Shown piece after piece: positions 1 to 12,720 of a stretch of DNA of 64,000 bases. Numbering within the stretch: position 1 is the first letter of the stretch; each line of letters opens with the position of its first letter. The notes beneath the pieces are model-generated. The model made no database searches, was not told where the DNA came from, and worked only from the letters and a program-made list of their open reading frames with translations. Both the position numbers and the translations under genes were made by a program. The DNA comes from Burhinus oedicnemus (lineage: Eukaryota; Chordata; Aves; Charadriiformes; Burhinidae): contig VFFE01007127.1 of NCBI GenBank assembly GCA_008921705.1, forward strand, positions 891,472 to 955,471, read 5' to 3'.

Positions 1-1044
1 GAGATCCAGGACTAGACTGTACAACACTTGGCATTAAACCTATAAGAAGAGACTGTAGATCATTATTCCTGTTTCTAGCTTGTTTTTCATGCAAGAATAG
101 AGGCACAGACAGGGTTAGCGGGTCTGAGGCTATTTAATCATTATGACCCTCCCTGAAAAGACTTGGCATAATTTAGGGGGCAGCAAGGACCAGGGACTGC
201 TCTGGGTAGGTGGGACGGAGGAGGGCTCTTTGGGGAGGGTGGAAGGGCCCCATTAGCAAGTTGTGCTGATGTTGCCTGCCCAGACATTTTCTGGAAGAGC
301 TGATTTCTGTCCCATGAATAGGGAATTCCGGGAGCTGAGGGTGAGCAGCTCCAGTATCACCGAAAGGTAAATACTGAAGATTTTTGTTCACTGATGGATG
401 CAGCTTCTGACATTGAACTGCTGAAGCTGGTGGGTACCTGGCACCCAGCCTGGGTAGCGTAGGCATGCCAGGCTACACTTTAACCACTTCTCTAAAGCTC
501 TGCAAATGCTCAGTTTCAGCTCAAATGTCTGAAGGTTGGTAAAGTTACGAGCAATAGAAACCAACAGGTAGTAATACAGAGGAGAGGTGTGCCCCAGCTG
601 ATGCTGTCATTGGCAATTTTATGACATTTTTATGCCTTCCAAGTTTCCCCTTAGTAAAGATGTATTAAAATGTTGATACTTACCCTGCTGACAATCTTTT
701 TCCCGCTCGGAGCTGTGAGCATGGCAGCAAGGAAGGGCTGTGATTGAGCTGGACAGGAGAATTGCAGCTAATCTGAGGGAGTGTTTCCATCACAGCAGGA
801 ATTTGTAAATTCTGTAAATCATGCAAATGTCATCTCCCTGCTTAGCAATCATCTCTGTAACACGGCCAAGCAAGAGAGCGTAGCAGTCTCCATTACCCCG
901 CTCCGAGAGCCTAAGGTTATGTGATATTCATGGGAAAACCTGCTTAAAACACTAACAAGTCAGTTAGTTATCTGCTACAGCGTTAGGTACAATGAAAGTG
1001 TGGGAAGTGTGGAGAGGACTCAGCAGGGGAGGCATGAAGTTTTG

Positions 1045-1073
1045 ATTTTTCTTTTTCTTTTTTTTTTTTTTCT
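1045..1073. repeat. T-rich tract (T14 core)
   Basis: Pyrimidine tract with an uninterrupted T14 at 1058-1071. Confidence 0.9.
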
Positions 1074-1489
1074 TAAATTTGCCTTTGCCTTTGGAGCATA
1101 TGTAACAAACACTCCAGGTGCAGAAATAGCTGGTTTGTGGGGTCGAAGCTTGCCCAAACCAGGGAGGGCAACAGGTTGGCATTCCCATATGGCAGATGCA
1201 GCCCATACTGTGCACAAGCACCTTCAAAAGAGTTTGGAGAGCTGGTCTGGGGCTCGAGAAACCTGGTGTGAACTCCTAGCACTGCCACAGTTGTTTGCTG
1301 GGGCTCTGCACAGCACCTGGCTCAGTACAGCCCTGATTTTGGTTATGACTTGCAGACTGTGCCGTGGTGGAAATAATAATCACATCATTACAACCTGAAA
1401 ATGCAACAGCACTTGGAAGACTGAGAGCTTCAGGCAGCTCCTGCTGTGTGTATTTGCCCTCAAAGGCAGGGCAAAGTTAACAAGGGCTT

Positions 1490-1514
1490 AAAAAAAAAAA
1501 AAAAAAAAAAAAAA
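1490..1514. repeat. A25 homopolymer
   Basis: Twenty-five consecutive A. No AATAAA or retroposon body was recognised upstream, so it is called a simple repeat, not a poly-A tail. Confidence 0.95.
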
Positions 1515-4500
1515 GGCTGTGACTAATCCGGTTATTTGCACACACACAAACCAGCAATTCATTTGCTTCATGGGTTGATGAGCCCTTGGGGCTTGACGAA
1601 GCTAAGGGTAGACACCTATATCACAGGGGCTTTATGACTAAAAGAGGGGTGGGGGAAGCCCCTCTCTTGTCCATCAAATCTTGTAGTTTATATAATTTCT
1701 AGGCATCACCTTGGGGCAGTGTCAAGTGCAGCGTAATTACTGTTGTGATTGGTGTTGCTGACTTCAGTTGTTAAATGTTTATGCAACATACTAAGATATG
1801 TTTGCTTACAGGCAAAGTCCTGCTTACCTGCCATCTCCTTGACTTTGCTCTCTGGGATCATTTTTAAAACTATTTAGTGACTTGGAGCTCTGGAAGATTT
1901 GGAGATGGTATCGGATGTGCTGGGGAACCGCAACTAAATGGCTGGAGACTAGAATCAGGGTGGTAACAGCTCTCACCTCCTCCCAAATCCCAGCCAAAGA
2001 ATCATGGATGTTATGTAGGAGGAGGAATCCAGGGAAAGGGATAGGCACAGGGACTGTGCACTTTTCCTCCATCCTTATTTCGCTGAATTCCTGTTGCATT
2101 GCCCTCTGGGATGAAAGCAAATGCTCCTTTTAATTAACTTCCCCGCTCCCTTTCTTTAGAATTCATAGCCCTTTTTGTACAGCAGGTTGAGAACCAGTCA
2201 AGAGCCATTTAATTCTTCCAGTTTGTGTTCAAGTGGGTAAAACACCAGCCAGAGAGGCCAGGAGACCGAGAGACTATTGCATGAGCACAGTGTCTCTGCC
2301 TGCTCATATTGCCAGACTGCAAACCTCCAGAGGATGAGTTCGAGCCTACGCCATAGCACATACAGAGATGCTCAGATCCGACAGAGACGCTCTGAGTGCA
2401 ATTATAACAGTTCAGAAATTCAGGTTTTTTCACCTGAAATAAGATTTTTCAGAGCTACTGAGAGCGCTATGCCCTCATAACCACTCCCCAGAGCTGGTGC
2501 AATGGGCTCAGCTGGGGCGCCTGGTCCAGCACCCCCATCCCCTCCTGGTTTTCTCTGGCTGCTTAGGTCTCTGCTGTGATCGGTGAGCAGAATGAGGGGT
2601 ATCCTGAGCAATCCCCCATGGAAATATGCTCAAAAGCCTGGCTGGGATGATGCTGGCCATGGCAGCGTGGCCAAGGGACATCAGCAGGCTGTCACTGCCA
2701 GGACACAGCGGTTCTACTTCTCTTGTTTTGCAGGCCAATGTAAAGCGATGTGTCCCGCGTTTTTCCTGGCACTACATTTGTTTAATTTTTAACCTTTTCT
2801 GAATGTGTATTGCATGCTTGGAGCTGAGAAGGCTTTTTTGCTGGAGGAATCTGGTGCTTGACTGTGCAACAGCAAACACCATGGGAGCAATTTTCCCTTC
2901 TAGTTTCTGAATATATTGAAAGCAGAAAGGCAAAGGGTGTGAATTTAAATGAAGAGAAGGAAAATTAACCCACCAGTCGCTACAGAATCTGCCTGCTTCT
3001 CAGTTTCTCATCCATCCTGAGCTGTCTGACCAACAGGTGCCCAATTTTTAAAATTGCCGAGTCTTTCTCCAGCAGACACAACACAGCTAAATAAATATAG
3101 CAGTGGGATGACGATAGTTCTTCTGCAGCTTAGCAGTGCTCTAATGCAATTCCAGAGGCTGGCATGTACAGCTTGAACATAGTTTTGAAGGGAGGAAGAG
3201 GAAAAATCCATTATACAGTGCCTTGTATATATTCCTCAGACTGGAAAGACCTTGATTGCATAGACAGCAAGGCTCTGCTCCGACAGAGAATGACATGCAG
3301 GAAAATTCCTACCTTCATTGGCAGCTGTGAATGTTATCTGTATGGGTCGGATGATCTATCTAGATAAACTATCAATTTTCTTCTATAGCTTCAGCATTGT
3401 AGCATATGAACATCCATTAACAATGACAATAATAATTTAATTTTAAATTCCAACAGGCCTACAGTTGTCAGAGATTGGTGTTTCCAGCACTATACAAGGA
3501 TGGCTAGATAGGCAGATAGGTTGATGGATATTCAATTATGATCAAATAAAGCTGACACGTAATATTTATTTCTCACAGAGCAATTCTATAAAAAGTTGAT
3601 TGAAAAAGGAGGTAGAGTTTTGCCACCTAGAAAACCCATCCCCTTTCCTTGAAATGCAGAAATCACTTACCTCTCTCCCCCCTAAAAAAACCCCAAATCT
3701 TATGGCTTTTGAAAGTTTAGTGCACTTAGGTTTGAAAATTGTGCTAAATCTTTAGGGAAATAGTGTGTTATCTGAAGATAGGAATCTTCCACTCTGACTT
3801 TAGCCATGTGAAAATTAAACATCTAATCAAAGCCGGGGGTGGCTACAGAAGGAAAAACCACATCCTCAGGATAGATGTGCCCCATACCCCACCTAAGCCC
3901 CATATCCTTCCCATCCTCAGAATGGACTGAACCTCCTTCTGCAGATGCCGGTCTCTCCATGGGTTGGAATAGAAGCCCAGAGAGCCAGTTTGGACAGATC
4001 TTTTGAAAACTTCATTAATGTAAAAGCCCATTTAAAATCTGACTAATAGAAAAGCTCTGAGCTCTGTGTGATGGATCTCAGGCATGAGTTTCTCCCACCT
4101 GTGACAACCTCAGTTGCCGCAGTGCAGGGAGGTTTGCAGAGGAGCTCAGGGGCTGCTGCCCCTATGGTCCCATGCTGTCCTGCACATGGTTCATAGCCCC
4201 GTGATAGCTGCATCCTGCTCTCCATCCAGGACACCTCGTCTCTGACCCACCTCCTCTCACTGCCTTCAGGGCACCAGGAAAGCTCTGCTGAAATTGCACA
4301 GAGATGTGTTTTTGGGTAAGGTCAGAAGGACTTGTCTTCTTTTTCACCATGACATTTAGGATCTCTCCTTTAGGTGACTCCTTCCCTTTTCTCTGCTGCT
4401 CCTTCCCCCTCTGCTGGTGACTGGGCTGTGGACAAAAACTCACTCTACAGGCAGGAACATTTTCCCAGAAAAGGTGGAAAAGTGCATCTAGCCAAGACCA

Positions 4501-5120
4501 AACGTTTAGGGGAGGGACCCTGCCCAAATGAAACCCTCTGTGGACATCACAGTCCTCAAGGGAGCAAGTTTTGATCAAAATCAAAGCAAGCACAGTGAAA
4601 AAATCTGGTGCTTGCTGGACCCGTGCAGCAAATAGAAACTGAGGAAACTCGTATCTTAAGGACGTGCTTAGTAATTTTGTCAGTTAATTAACCATTGCCT
4701 TTAATAGGCTTGTTGTGTCACTGCTTGACTTACACAAATAGTTTCATTGACATTACTGGCACTGGCTATACGGTGCACTGTTGCTCGTGCGGATTTGGCC
4801 TTATCAAATGTGGCTCCAGGCTGTAATTCTTCTTCTTCCTTACAAATACAGGTCCCTGCAGTATTGCCAAGGCTCATTAGGGCACGTGGATAATGGGATA
4901 TTTTTATCCACGGTAATTAAGTAATTATTACATGTAATATAGAGAGGGGTCACTTGTACCCAGCCTACTTCCATTTACATTGTAGCGAGGAAAACAAAAA
5001 AATCCTTCTGTTTATTTTCTTTACTTTTCTGAGAGACAGGTCCATTTATATCTCATTTATTATTTATTGGTCTCTGTTGCTTTGGTGCAAAATTAACCTC
5101 ATTAATATCAAGGTCTCAGG

Positions 5121-5135
5121 AAAAAAAAAAAAAAA
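5121..5135. repeat. A15 homopolymer
   Basis: Fifteen A after CTCAGG, 90 bases left of the candidate minus-strand exon. Confidence 0.95.
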
Positions 5136-5152
5136 GACATCTTAAGTGTAAT

Positions 5153-5158
5153 TTTATT
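5153..5158 (-). terminator. Possible poly(A) signal for the 5226-5484 exon
   Basis: TTTATT on the + strand is AATAAA on the minus strand, 68 bases downstream of the candidate stop codon. More copies follow at 5063-5068, 5056-5061 and 5011-5016. The area is AT-rich, so chance occurrence is likely. It matters only if the exon is real. Confidence 0.2.
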
Positions 5159-5225
5159 CCCAGGTTGAGGTAAACACTTTCCTGTCATCAGGAGGAGAGA
5201 ATCCATCTTTAACCTTCATCAGAGC

Positions 5226-5484
5226 CTACGAGCGAGTCCTGCTGCTCCTGTATTCACCGGGACTGGGATGATGCCCGGCGCTGGGGTGCTGCGGGGTGCC
5301 GGAGGGCGGCTTCAGCCGGGGGGTCCCCACTCCCATCCACACCTCGGGAGCCTCCAGGGTGCTTTCGGTAGCTTCGATCTCCCTCTTGTGGTTGAACATA
5401 GTGGACATGGGGTGCGCAGTCCGAACCTGCATCTCAAAGGGTTCGGGGGGCCTGGGCTGGGAGCTGTATGGACTCTGCCTACAC
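5226..5484 (-). CDS. Candidate terminal coding exon of an unidentified gene
   Basis: I do not recognise this gene. Read on the minus strand, an open frame of about 86 codons runs from a possible acceptor (TGTGTGTAG at about 5483-5491) to a TAG stop at 5226-5228. The inner part contains FEMQVRTAHPMSTMFNH, then KREIEATESTLEAPEVWMG, a proline-rich middle and the end GEYRSSRTRS. Third codon positions are mostly G or C, CpG is far more frequent than in the flanks, and the composition changes sharply at both ends. An AATAAA on the same strand lies about 70 bases after the stop (5153-5158). No signal peptide, membrane segment or known domain is visible; it looks like a disordered cytoplasmic C-terminus. 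The frame upstream is closed by TAG, so an upstream exon would be needed, and I could not find one. It might also be an old pseudogene or a CpG-rich non-coding element. Confidence 0.4.
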
Positions 5485-5917
5485 ACACTCTAAGGGCTTT
5501 TAAGCTTAATTATTTATTTTTCCTAATAAAATGAGGGTTATACAACCCTTTCTCTTTCTGTCATCTTCCCGTGGCCAATTCTGAACCCAGTAGCCACTTG
5601 CAACTATCTACGACAGCTAACAGCAAGGGTGCGATGTTTTCATGTTCCTCATGGATTTCAGAAATTCCTGGCTGGGAAGGGCTGGGTGGGCCCTGGCTGG
5701 GCTAACCCAGGGCTGATCTGCACCTGCAGCTTGGTGCTGCACACACTGGGTGCTGCATCCCCTCGTGCCGGTGCTTAAGAGACCCAGATGGGATGGGGAT
5801 GCTCAGAGGAGGAGTGAGGGGCTGCTGGTGGGAGCCTGAAGGTGCTGTGGCTGCAAGGGCTGGAGTTATGCGAGACAGAAGGGGAAGGAAGGTCCTTCTG
5901 GCACTAGTTCACAAGCA

Positions 5918-5938
5918 CCCCCCCCCCCCCCCCCCCCC
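5918..5938. repeat. C21 homopolymer
   Basis: Twenty-one consecutive C, an unusually long C run. It could form an i-motif or (opposite strand) G-quadruplex, and its length is likely unreliable in sequencing. Confidence 0.95.
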
Positions 5939-6917
5939 GCATATCTCTAATTTCACCACTCATGTAGTAAGCGAGTGTGTTACTGGTGTGCATAACCACC
6001 AGACTGACCCCAGCTTGGGAGCACAATAAGCAAATGTGATCAGAGCTGGAGGATCAGCACTGACAAAGGATACTGGGAGTGAGGGAAAGGTGGGTTCAGT
6101 TCTTGATGAAGCAGCATGTGCTTTTCCCTGTTGATGTCTATGTAGACAGCAGAATAATTCTCTCTCTGTGGTTATCGTTAGGTATTAGTATGACCCCTGA
6201 GATGTAGGGGGTCTGTGAGCAAGCGTGGGGTTGAAGTCCCCAAAGGGTCACTGTACTTCCCCAGATAACCTTGGAGCACGGGTGCATGCACCAGGAGGAC
6301 ACCAGGACTTCTTCAGTAAGTCCAACACATCATTGTACAGCATCCACGCACACATAAATCTATAAATCTCCCAACTCCATGAAAGCACTTCTGCTATGGG
6401 GGTTGTGTTGCACAATTGCTGGGAAAATGGGCTTTCTGTAGGCTCCAACACATGGAGAAATGTCTCAGGTGAGATTCTCAACAGAGCTCTTTGTCTTAAC
6501 CCCTCTCCTTGGCAGCTCTTGCTGTCTAGTACCTCCTTGCATTGAACAGGCTGAAATTTAGGGCTGGAGATTTCAGGGATTCCTAAAAGTTCCATGCTGC
6601 AAAGCCCAGATGCCTTAGGAAATACCGTCTTTCCCTCCTTGCTCCCCAGGAGCCACCCCTGTGTTGTCTCTTTGCGTGGGCTGCTCTCCAGTGGCTCCAG
6701 GGAAGGTTTCTGTCCCGCTGGGAACAGCACCTCTCACAAAGTGTCCAGGGTCCCAACTGGAGCCTTTTTTGCATCACTGTGATACAAATGGCCATTTAAC
6801 ACTCCATTTTTAGAGTCATTCTCTGCAGAATAAAGGTCTGTTGGGGATCACCAAACAGCAGAGTTGTGAGGGAACATTTTTGCTGAATAGAAATCAAGGA
6901 TGTAGCCAAAAGAAAGG

Positions 6918-6930
6918 AAAAAAAAAAAAA
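6918..6930. repeat. A13 tract
   Basis: Thirteen A followed by further A-rich sequence to about 6942. Confidence 0.9.
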
Positions 6931-9900
6931 CAACCCAAAAAAGGGGAGCAAACAAACCCAAGAAATGGAAAAGAGCTATTAAGTTTGAAGTATTAAAACA
7001 TCAATCCATTTCCGTGAAGAGGGATTGGATAAATGCCTGAAGACATCTGAAGCAGCCCCATTACACACACCACATTTGAAATCTTTTTCCAAAGAATATG
7101 CTTTTTATAAAGAAGTGGCATATGTGGATTTTGTTTGTAGAGAAGATATAGAGTTAGTGGAATATAACTGAAGTTTTCCAGGAAAGTCTTTATGTATCTG
7201 GGTATTTACATAAATGTGTGAGTGCCTGTATCTGTACCTCTGTAGGCTTTTGCATTGGCTAGAGAAAAAAAAAATGTTGAAACTGTAAATTGAATGTAAG
7301 ATCAGTGACAAATCTTCCTCCCTTCTTTGAATTCTGTCACCCGTTCAATTATTTATGGTTGTGCCTTGTCTTTTCACACCTCTCAGGGTGACCTGCCCAG
7401 CTTGTTTCATAAAGCACATGGTAGTTTGATTAAATGGCATTTCTAGGAAGGGGAAGTATATTTGTTTAGCTGATCTATACGAGCCAGACTAAATCTCTAA
7501 TAGTCTTCAGTAACAAGGTAAGAATACATAACTTATAAATTCCTTCACCCCACTGAGAACTCGTGGAAAAGTATTTCACTGGGATTTGTGAATTTGAAGC
7601 CCCGCTCCATTGCAGGCTGTTTATATTTATGCATGAAAGGTTTCAGACATGCTATAAGAAGTAAATAACTTCTCTGGCATTATGTTCTTTTCCATAGACA
7701 CAAAGAGAAAATATGTGTTTGCAAAACATCTATTTACAGCCTAGGAGACCTTTTATTTCAGTTTCAGGAAACACACACAAATGAAACCTCCACGGAGAGA
7801 GGGAGAGCAAGTCTGTACACCAGTGAACCTGAGAGGGGACGTGTACAGCAGGGACTTGGGGTATAACATTCCCACTTGAAGGGTAAGATTTTTAAATGCC
7901 TAACTTAGGAAAGAGAAATTTCAGTATCTAAATCATCTGAGCTGGTCTCCCTCAGCTCCTTGAATAGGGAGCAGAGAGAAACAGGCAGCTCCAGAGAGTG
8001 ATTCATCACATCCCAAGACAGGTGTCAAAAATGGGGTAGATGAATCGTGCTCTCGCAGCGCTTTTTTCTTGCTTATTGATGCCAAGACAACCGGGGGAGC
8101 CATGTAAGATGTCCAGATTAGGGTGGATGAATCCTATGGATAGCAAAGGCAGAGGCTTTTAGTGCAAATAAAACCGCCACCAGGCGCGTTCGGGGATGCA
8201 AGATACAGACATGAGGGTGGCAACCTCAGTTTTCCATTCAGCGCATTCACTGCTTTTATGTTTGCTGAATATTAAGTGACTGGGATATTTCTTTCTTTTC
8301 GCTTTTTCCAACAGTTGCAGACTCCAGCACTTTGTCCAGCGGAATAGGGGTCTGTTATGATGAACTTGACGCCTTCTGCTAATAGACTTTTTATCTCCTC
8401 ATTGCAGAGCACTCCATCATTTTTAATGGTAGAGCTAAGTGCCAAAGCCACCACCAAGCACAAGCAAATATACAGGCTCCCCTGTAATTCTTTCCTCACA
8501 AACGAAACAAAGAGATTCCAAATAGGCCCTAGCCCTTGCGAGTGAGCTATTTCCACACCCCACGATACTGGGATCCTCGTGACTACCGGGAAGCCGTAGG
8601 TTAAAGCACAGAAGGGTTTGCTGCAGATGCGTGCACGGTCGTGTAAGAGCTGGTTTGTCTTTAAGCTGCAAAGACACCTCCTCAGCTCGGCCGGCTTGTT
8701 CCTGTCTCAAGGGGTGTTTAGAAGCTCTGTTCTGCTAGGTTCTCTGCAAATATTCAGAGAGAGACAGCTCTTGACCCAAAGAGCTTACATTTGACATGGA
8801 AACCAGGAGACGAAACATTTTTCTTGAGCTCGCAGCATGCGCTTACACCAGGGTGGGCACCAGCCCCCCATGAGTGCTGCCTGGAGGTACATTTCTCTTT
8901 CCATCTGGCATAGGAATCAACTCCTCCCATCAACAACCCGCAGCACATATCCCCACAAAGCCCACCGCAACCTTGAGAAGCCTTTTGGCCTCTTCCCTGG
9001 CAGGGCTGGGAGTCTCCCCTGATCCCCCCACCTTCAGGGCTGCTTTCCATCTCTCTCTGCTGGGATGCAGAGCCTGGTACCTGCTGATATCCTGTGTGTC
9101 ATTACAGCACTTGATTTCTTCTCAGTATGTTCTGAGAAGTTGGAGCTGCCCTGTGATTAGCTAATTAGCTTTACACCAAAGGTGCCCCCTCCCCATAACG
9201 CAGAGCTGCCAGCAGTCCCAGCTCCAGGGGCATCCAAGGCATTAGCAGCAGCACAATGCCCTCAGTTTGGTCTCCTGAAGTTCCCTCCAAGCACAGCGTA
9301 AACTTCGCAGCTCCTGGGAGAAATTAAACAAGTGCTAGATTATAAAAACAAGTCCTAGATATCTAAGATAGGGATAAGCTGAGTCTTGCTGAGATTGACT
9401 GCAGCTGGCTTGGAAGCATATAAGAAGCCCAGAAAGAGCCAGGGATTCTGGCTGTAACCCCTCCTGTGGGGTACAGGCTCCCTGGCTTACCTGCAACAGG
9501 ATAAATTTCAGTAGTGGTGTAAAGGTCTTACTGGGTCAACTCTGGGAGCTGTGCCTGCCTCCGCGAGAGCTGAATTTGTCCCAGGGACAGCAATTTCCTG
9601 CAATGAGTGAGTCTCGGTGTTTTCATTTCCTCAGTGCCCCTGCTGACCTCGCTCTCTCCAGGATTTCATTCTGCAGAGACACAGGTATAATCATAATTCT
9701 GTCATCTCTCTCAATAATAGCCTTGAACAGGTCTAGTGCTGGTTCATCTCTGCCTGGCTGGTGACATTTCCATGAGTCTTGAGTGTATCGGAGCTGTAAA
9801 TACAACCTCCCTCGCACACGTTCATAAGCTCTTGCTGAGTTTTGCCAGCTAGCTATGCTGCACGTACCTGAAATGATCCAATCCATTATAAAACCTTTAA

Positions 9901-10844
9901 AATGCTATAATGGAGATATAGCAGTCAAAAGATCTTGCTGTGTTCCTGGAGTGCATGAATAGGCTTATTACGAGTCACTCCTTGCTCCAAGCATCAGGCT
10001 AAACAAAGAGGACAGAGATTAGGAGAGTCAACAAAAAGCCAGAGGGATGAATTACCCCATGAGGAGAGCACAGTGTCTACCCATCACCTCACCCTCCTTC
10101 ACAGGCAACTGAGAGGGTTGGAGGCCTCCAGAGGACAATTCAGTGAGATCTGAAGTTGGTCACATGAATCCTAATGCAGAGGGTATTGGAGGGGGTGTGG
10201 GATGTGATCTGTCTTTGGAGAGAGATTTCGGAGGAAAGGTGGGAGGACAATCCCACACAGGCAGGTAGGACAAGTGACTTGTGGCTTCTTTCTCAGCTGT
10301 GTAGAGCTCAGAGTGATCGAAGAGCCCCATGCCGTGCTCAAGGGCTGTGCCTCGCTCCCAAGGCCGTGCTGTCACACAAGTGGAGCCTGTGGTACATGAT
10401 AGAATTAAAGAAAGGTATTTCTCTTTCCTCTTTTTCCAGTTTATTTGAATCCCTAAGGTGGCAAGGGGAAAAGAGAGACGGGTCAGAAAAAGACAAATTC
10501 TTCAAGGTGACCTCTCACGGGTAAACTTCAGCAGATGAAGAGGGATAAAGCTAATTGAGTGTCTGTTTAAGAAGCTTCTGTTGCCCCTCATGCTTGTAAA
10601 GAAATTGCATTACGTTGTTAAAGCATCTTTGCCACACAAGATGCCATTAAGATGCATTTTGCTCTGCTACCTAATCTGCTGCAGAGGCACGTGAATGACA
10701 ACGGGCCCTGCAGCTGCAGTCCCGGGGGGATACAAAGGTGCCAGTGTCAAAGTCCTACCGAGGCTGTGGAGAGGGCTCTGAAACGAGTCCCACGTGGCAT
10801 TCAAATGCTGCGTGTGCTTGTGATGCTGTCAGGGCTAGCACTTG

Positions 10845-10866
10845 CCCCCCACCCCCCCCGCCCCCG
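10845..10866. repeat. C-rich tract (C6-A-C8-G-C5)
   Basis: Three C runs separated by single bases; on the minus strand it is a dense G tract with quadruplex potential. Confidence 0.9.
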
Positions 10867-11329
10867 CACAGTGGCATGCTTGTGCCAAACTGACTTACTC
10901 CTCTGGGTCCTGTGCGGCAGCGATCCTGGGTTTCTTCTTTTGAAATTATCATTTTAAGCGTCATAGGCTCAAAGCTACATATTTCCTTGTAAGGGATGCA
11001 CACTTCCTATGGATACACGCTATCCAGACACTCTGGACTCAAATAATTGGTCTCTTTTGACGGGCTCAATTAGAAATACTGCCTCCTGCTTAATGATGGA
11101 AATCTCATCAGCTAGCTTGGATGAAGATGGTGGTGCTGCAGACAGCCCTGCTTGGCAGGATGGTGCCCAGCTTGCCATCTCTTGGCTCAGGCTCTGTACG
11201 TACCCTCTCTGACAGCAGTGGGTCTTTGCTCCGTCCCAGCTACAAGAAATACCTCCAGATTTCTCCCTTCCTGATTTCCAGGCAGGGGCATGTGCCAGTC
11301 CATTTTAATGTCTACATTTAATTTGCACC

Positions 11330-12720
11330 TCAAGGGTTTCCATCATAGTTGTTTCCAGACGATGTTTTTATTATTTCAGTCACGTGCAAGTTATTAGTTT
11401 TGAACAGGTCAGAAACCTGACAGTAATGAAAATACCTTTATTTGTGAGCGTGGTACACGCTATATGACACAAACCCTTCCTTTGATTACTTTTCCATAGC
11501 TGTTGCGGGGCTGCTCGGGAGCTGGAAGGATTAGAAGATGGCATCAGAACTCATTCAGATATAAATGACTTTAATATGCTTTGACACGCACCTCGGTAAA
11601 TAAGCCTGGTGTGTTGCCAAGGTGATGCTCCTTTGTTGCTATGACTATATCAAATAGCCATGGTTACTTCTTACCGGTTCCACTTGGAGAGACCTATTTT
11701 TGAAATGTCCTTTTAATAACTTGTGACACTAATAGAGTGATAGGAATTCTGGACATGAATAGGATTTGTGTGATACACACTGTGAGCTGTCGCCATTAAC
11801 ATATGCTGAAGGCTCTTCTACAGGAGATTCTACTCCAGACCCAGCGCTGGTCTGTTTATTACCTCTGCTGACTGCTCTCGAGTCCCACCAGTGATGGATT
11901 TGGCCCTTATCATCCCCTGCTTCCTTTCAGCCATATTCAGACTAGATCTATCTTGGCTATTCTTTCACCTAATTTTAAATCTCGTTGTGCAATGAGAGAG
12001 GTGTTGGTTTTTTATTTCCAAGAGTTGTAAGCATTCAGAGAAGTAAGTCAGAGCAATTATTTTGCATTTAAAGACACTTCTTTTCTTACATTAGCAGACC
12101 GAGGTATAATATCCCCAGGAGCTGGACGTTGATAAAGCCTTGTTGACTTCAAAATGTGGCTTTATCTCAGGTTGTTTTGCCCGAACTTTGGAATTCTAGT
12201 AAAACTGTGGTCGGAAAGCGGTTGACATGATTTCTTTCTCTGCAACTGCGCCTAACACATCATTGCAACTTAATTATCTTGTTCAATTGAGCCCTGACTT
12301 CTATATTCTAATGCTGATGGAGTATTTATACAGTACACCAAAACATATAACTTGGACATCACGACGAGAAGCTGTTCCGCGTGACCACAATAAGCTGACA
12401 CGTCCGAGCTGAAATGCTTGGGAATGGCAGTTTCCAGGAAATCCTAATGCTGTGGCTCTGGATGGCACGCAGAGCGGAACTTAATTTAGAGATGTTGGAA
12501 CTGTCTGGAAAAAAATCCACGTTTTTATAACAAGACTCTCTAATCAGTGAACAGATCAGAGGTCAGGATGTCTGTTCCCAACCCTGCTGTTGATTTGCTG
12601 TGTGAAGAGCAGTTTATCATCTGTGCACATCACTTTCCCGTCTGTGAAACAGGTAACAGGTTGATACCATCCAGTAATGTCCCCAGACATACTTAATTGA
12701 CAATAATAAAGCTATTTGTG
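11330..12720. promoter_or_regulatory. Possible conserved non-coding element cluster
   Basis: AT-rich, free of simple repeats, with dense motif-like words (ATAAATGACTTTAATATGC at 11561-11579, CCTTTGTTG at 11631, AATTAA/TAATTA-type homeobox words, AGCTGACACGTCCGAGCTGA at about 12392). The impression of conservation is by texture only; no alignment was possible. Confidence 0.2.

Larger units (their letters stand above)
1..5150. other. Intergenic, no gene seen
   Basis: No ORF with coding character, no recognisable repeat except A/T tracts. If gene order is as in mammals, the 3' side of SDC3 would lie to the left, but no SDC3 C-terminal coding is present. Confidence 0.6.
5540..11330. other. Intergenic, no gene seen
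   Basis: Holds the C21 run and short A/C tracts. A minus-strand frame at 8272-8556 is open for 94 codons but has random-looking codon use, so no gene is called. Confidence 0.6.

Noticed and set aside
1490..1514. A25 as a retrocopy tail
   Set aside because: No AATAAA before it and no matching flanking repeats.
8272..8556. 94-codon minus frame with a hydrophobic stretch
   Set aside because: Read like a small membrane protein at first, but codon choice is AT-random and there is no homologue I can name.
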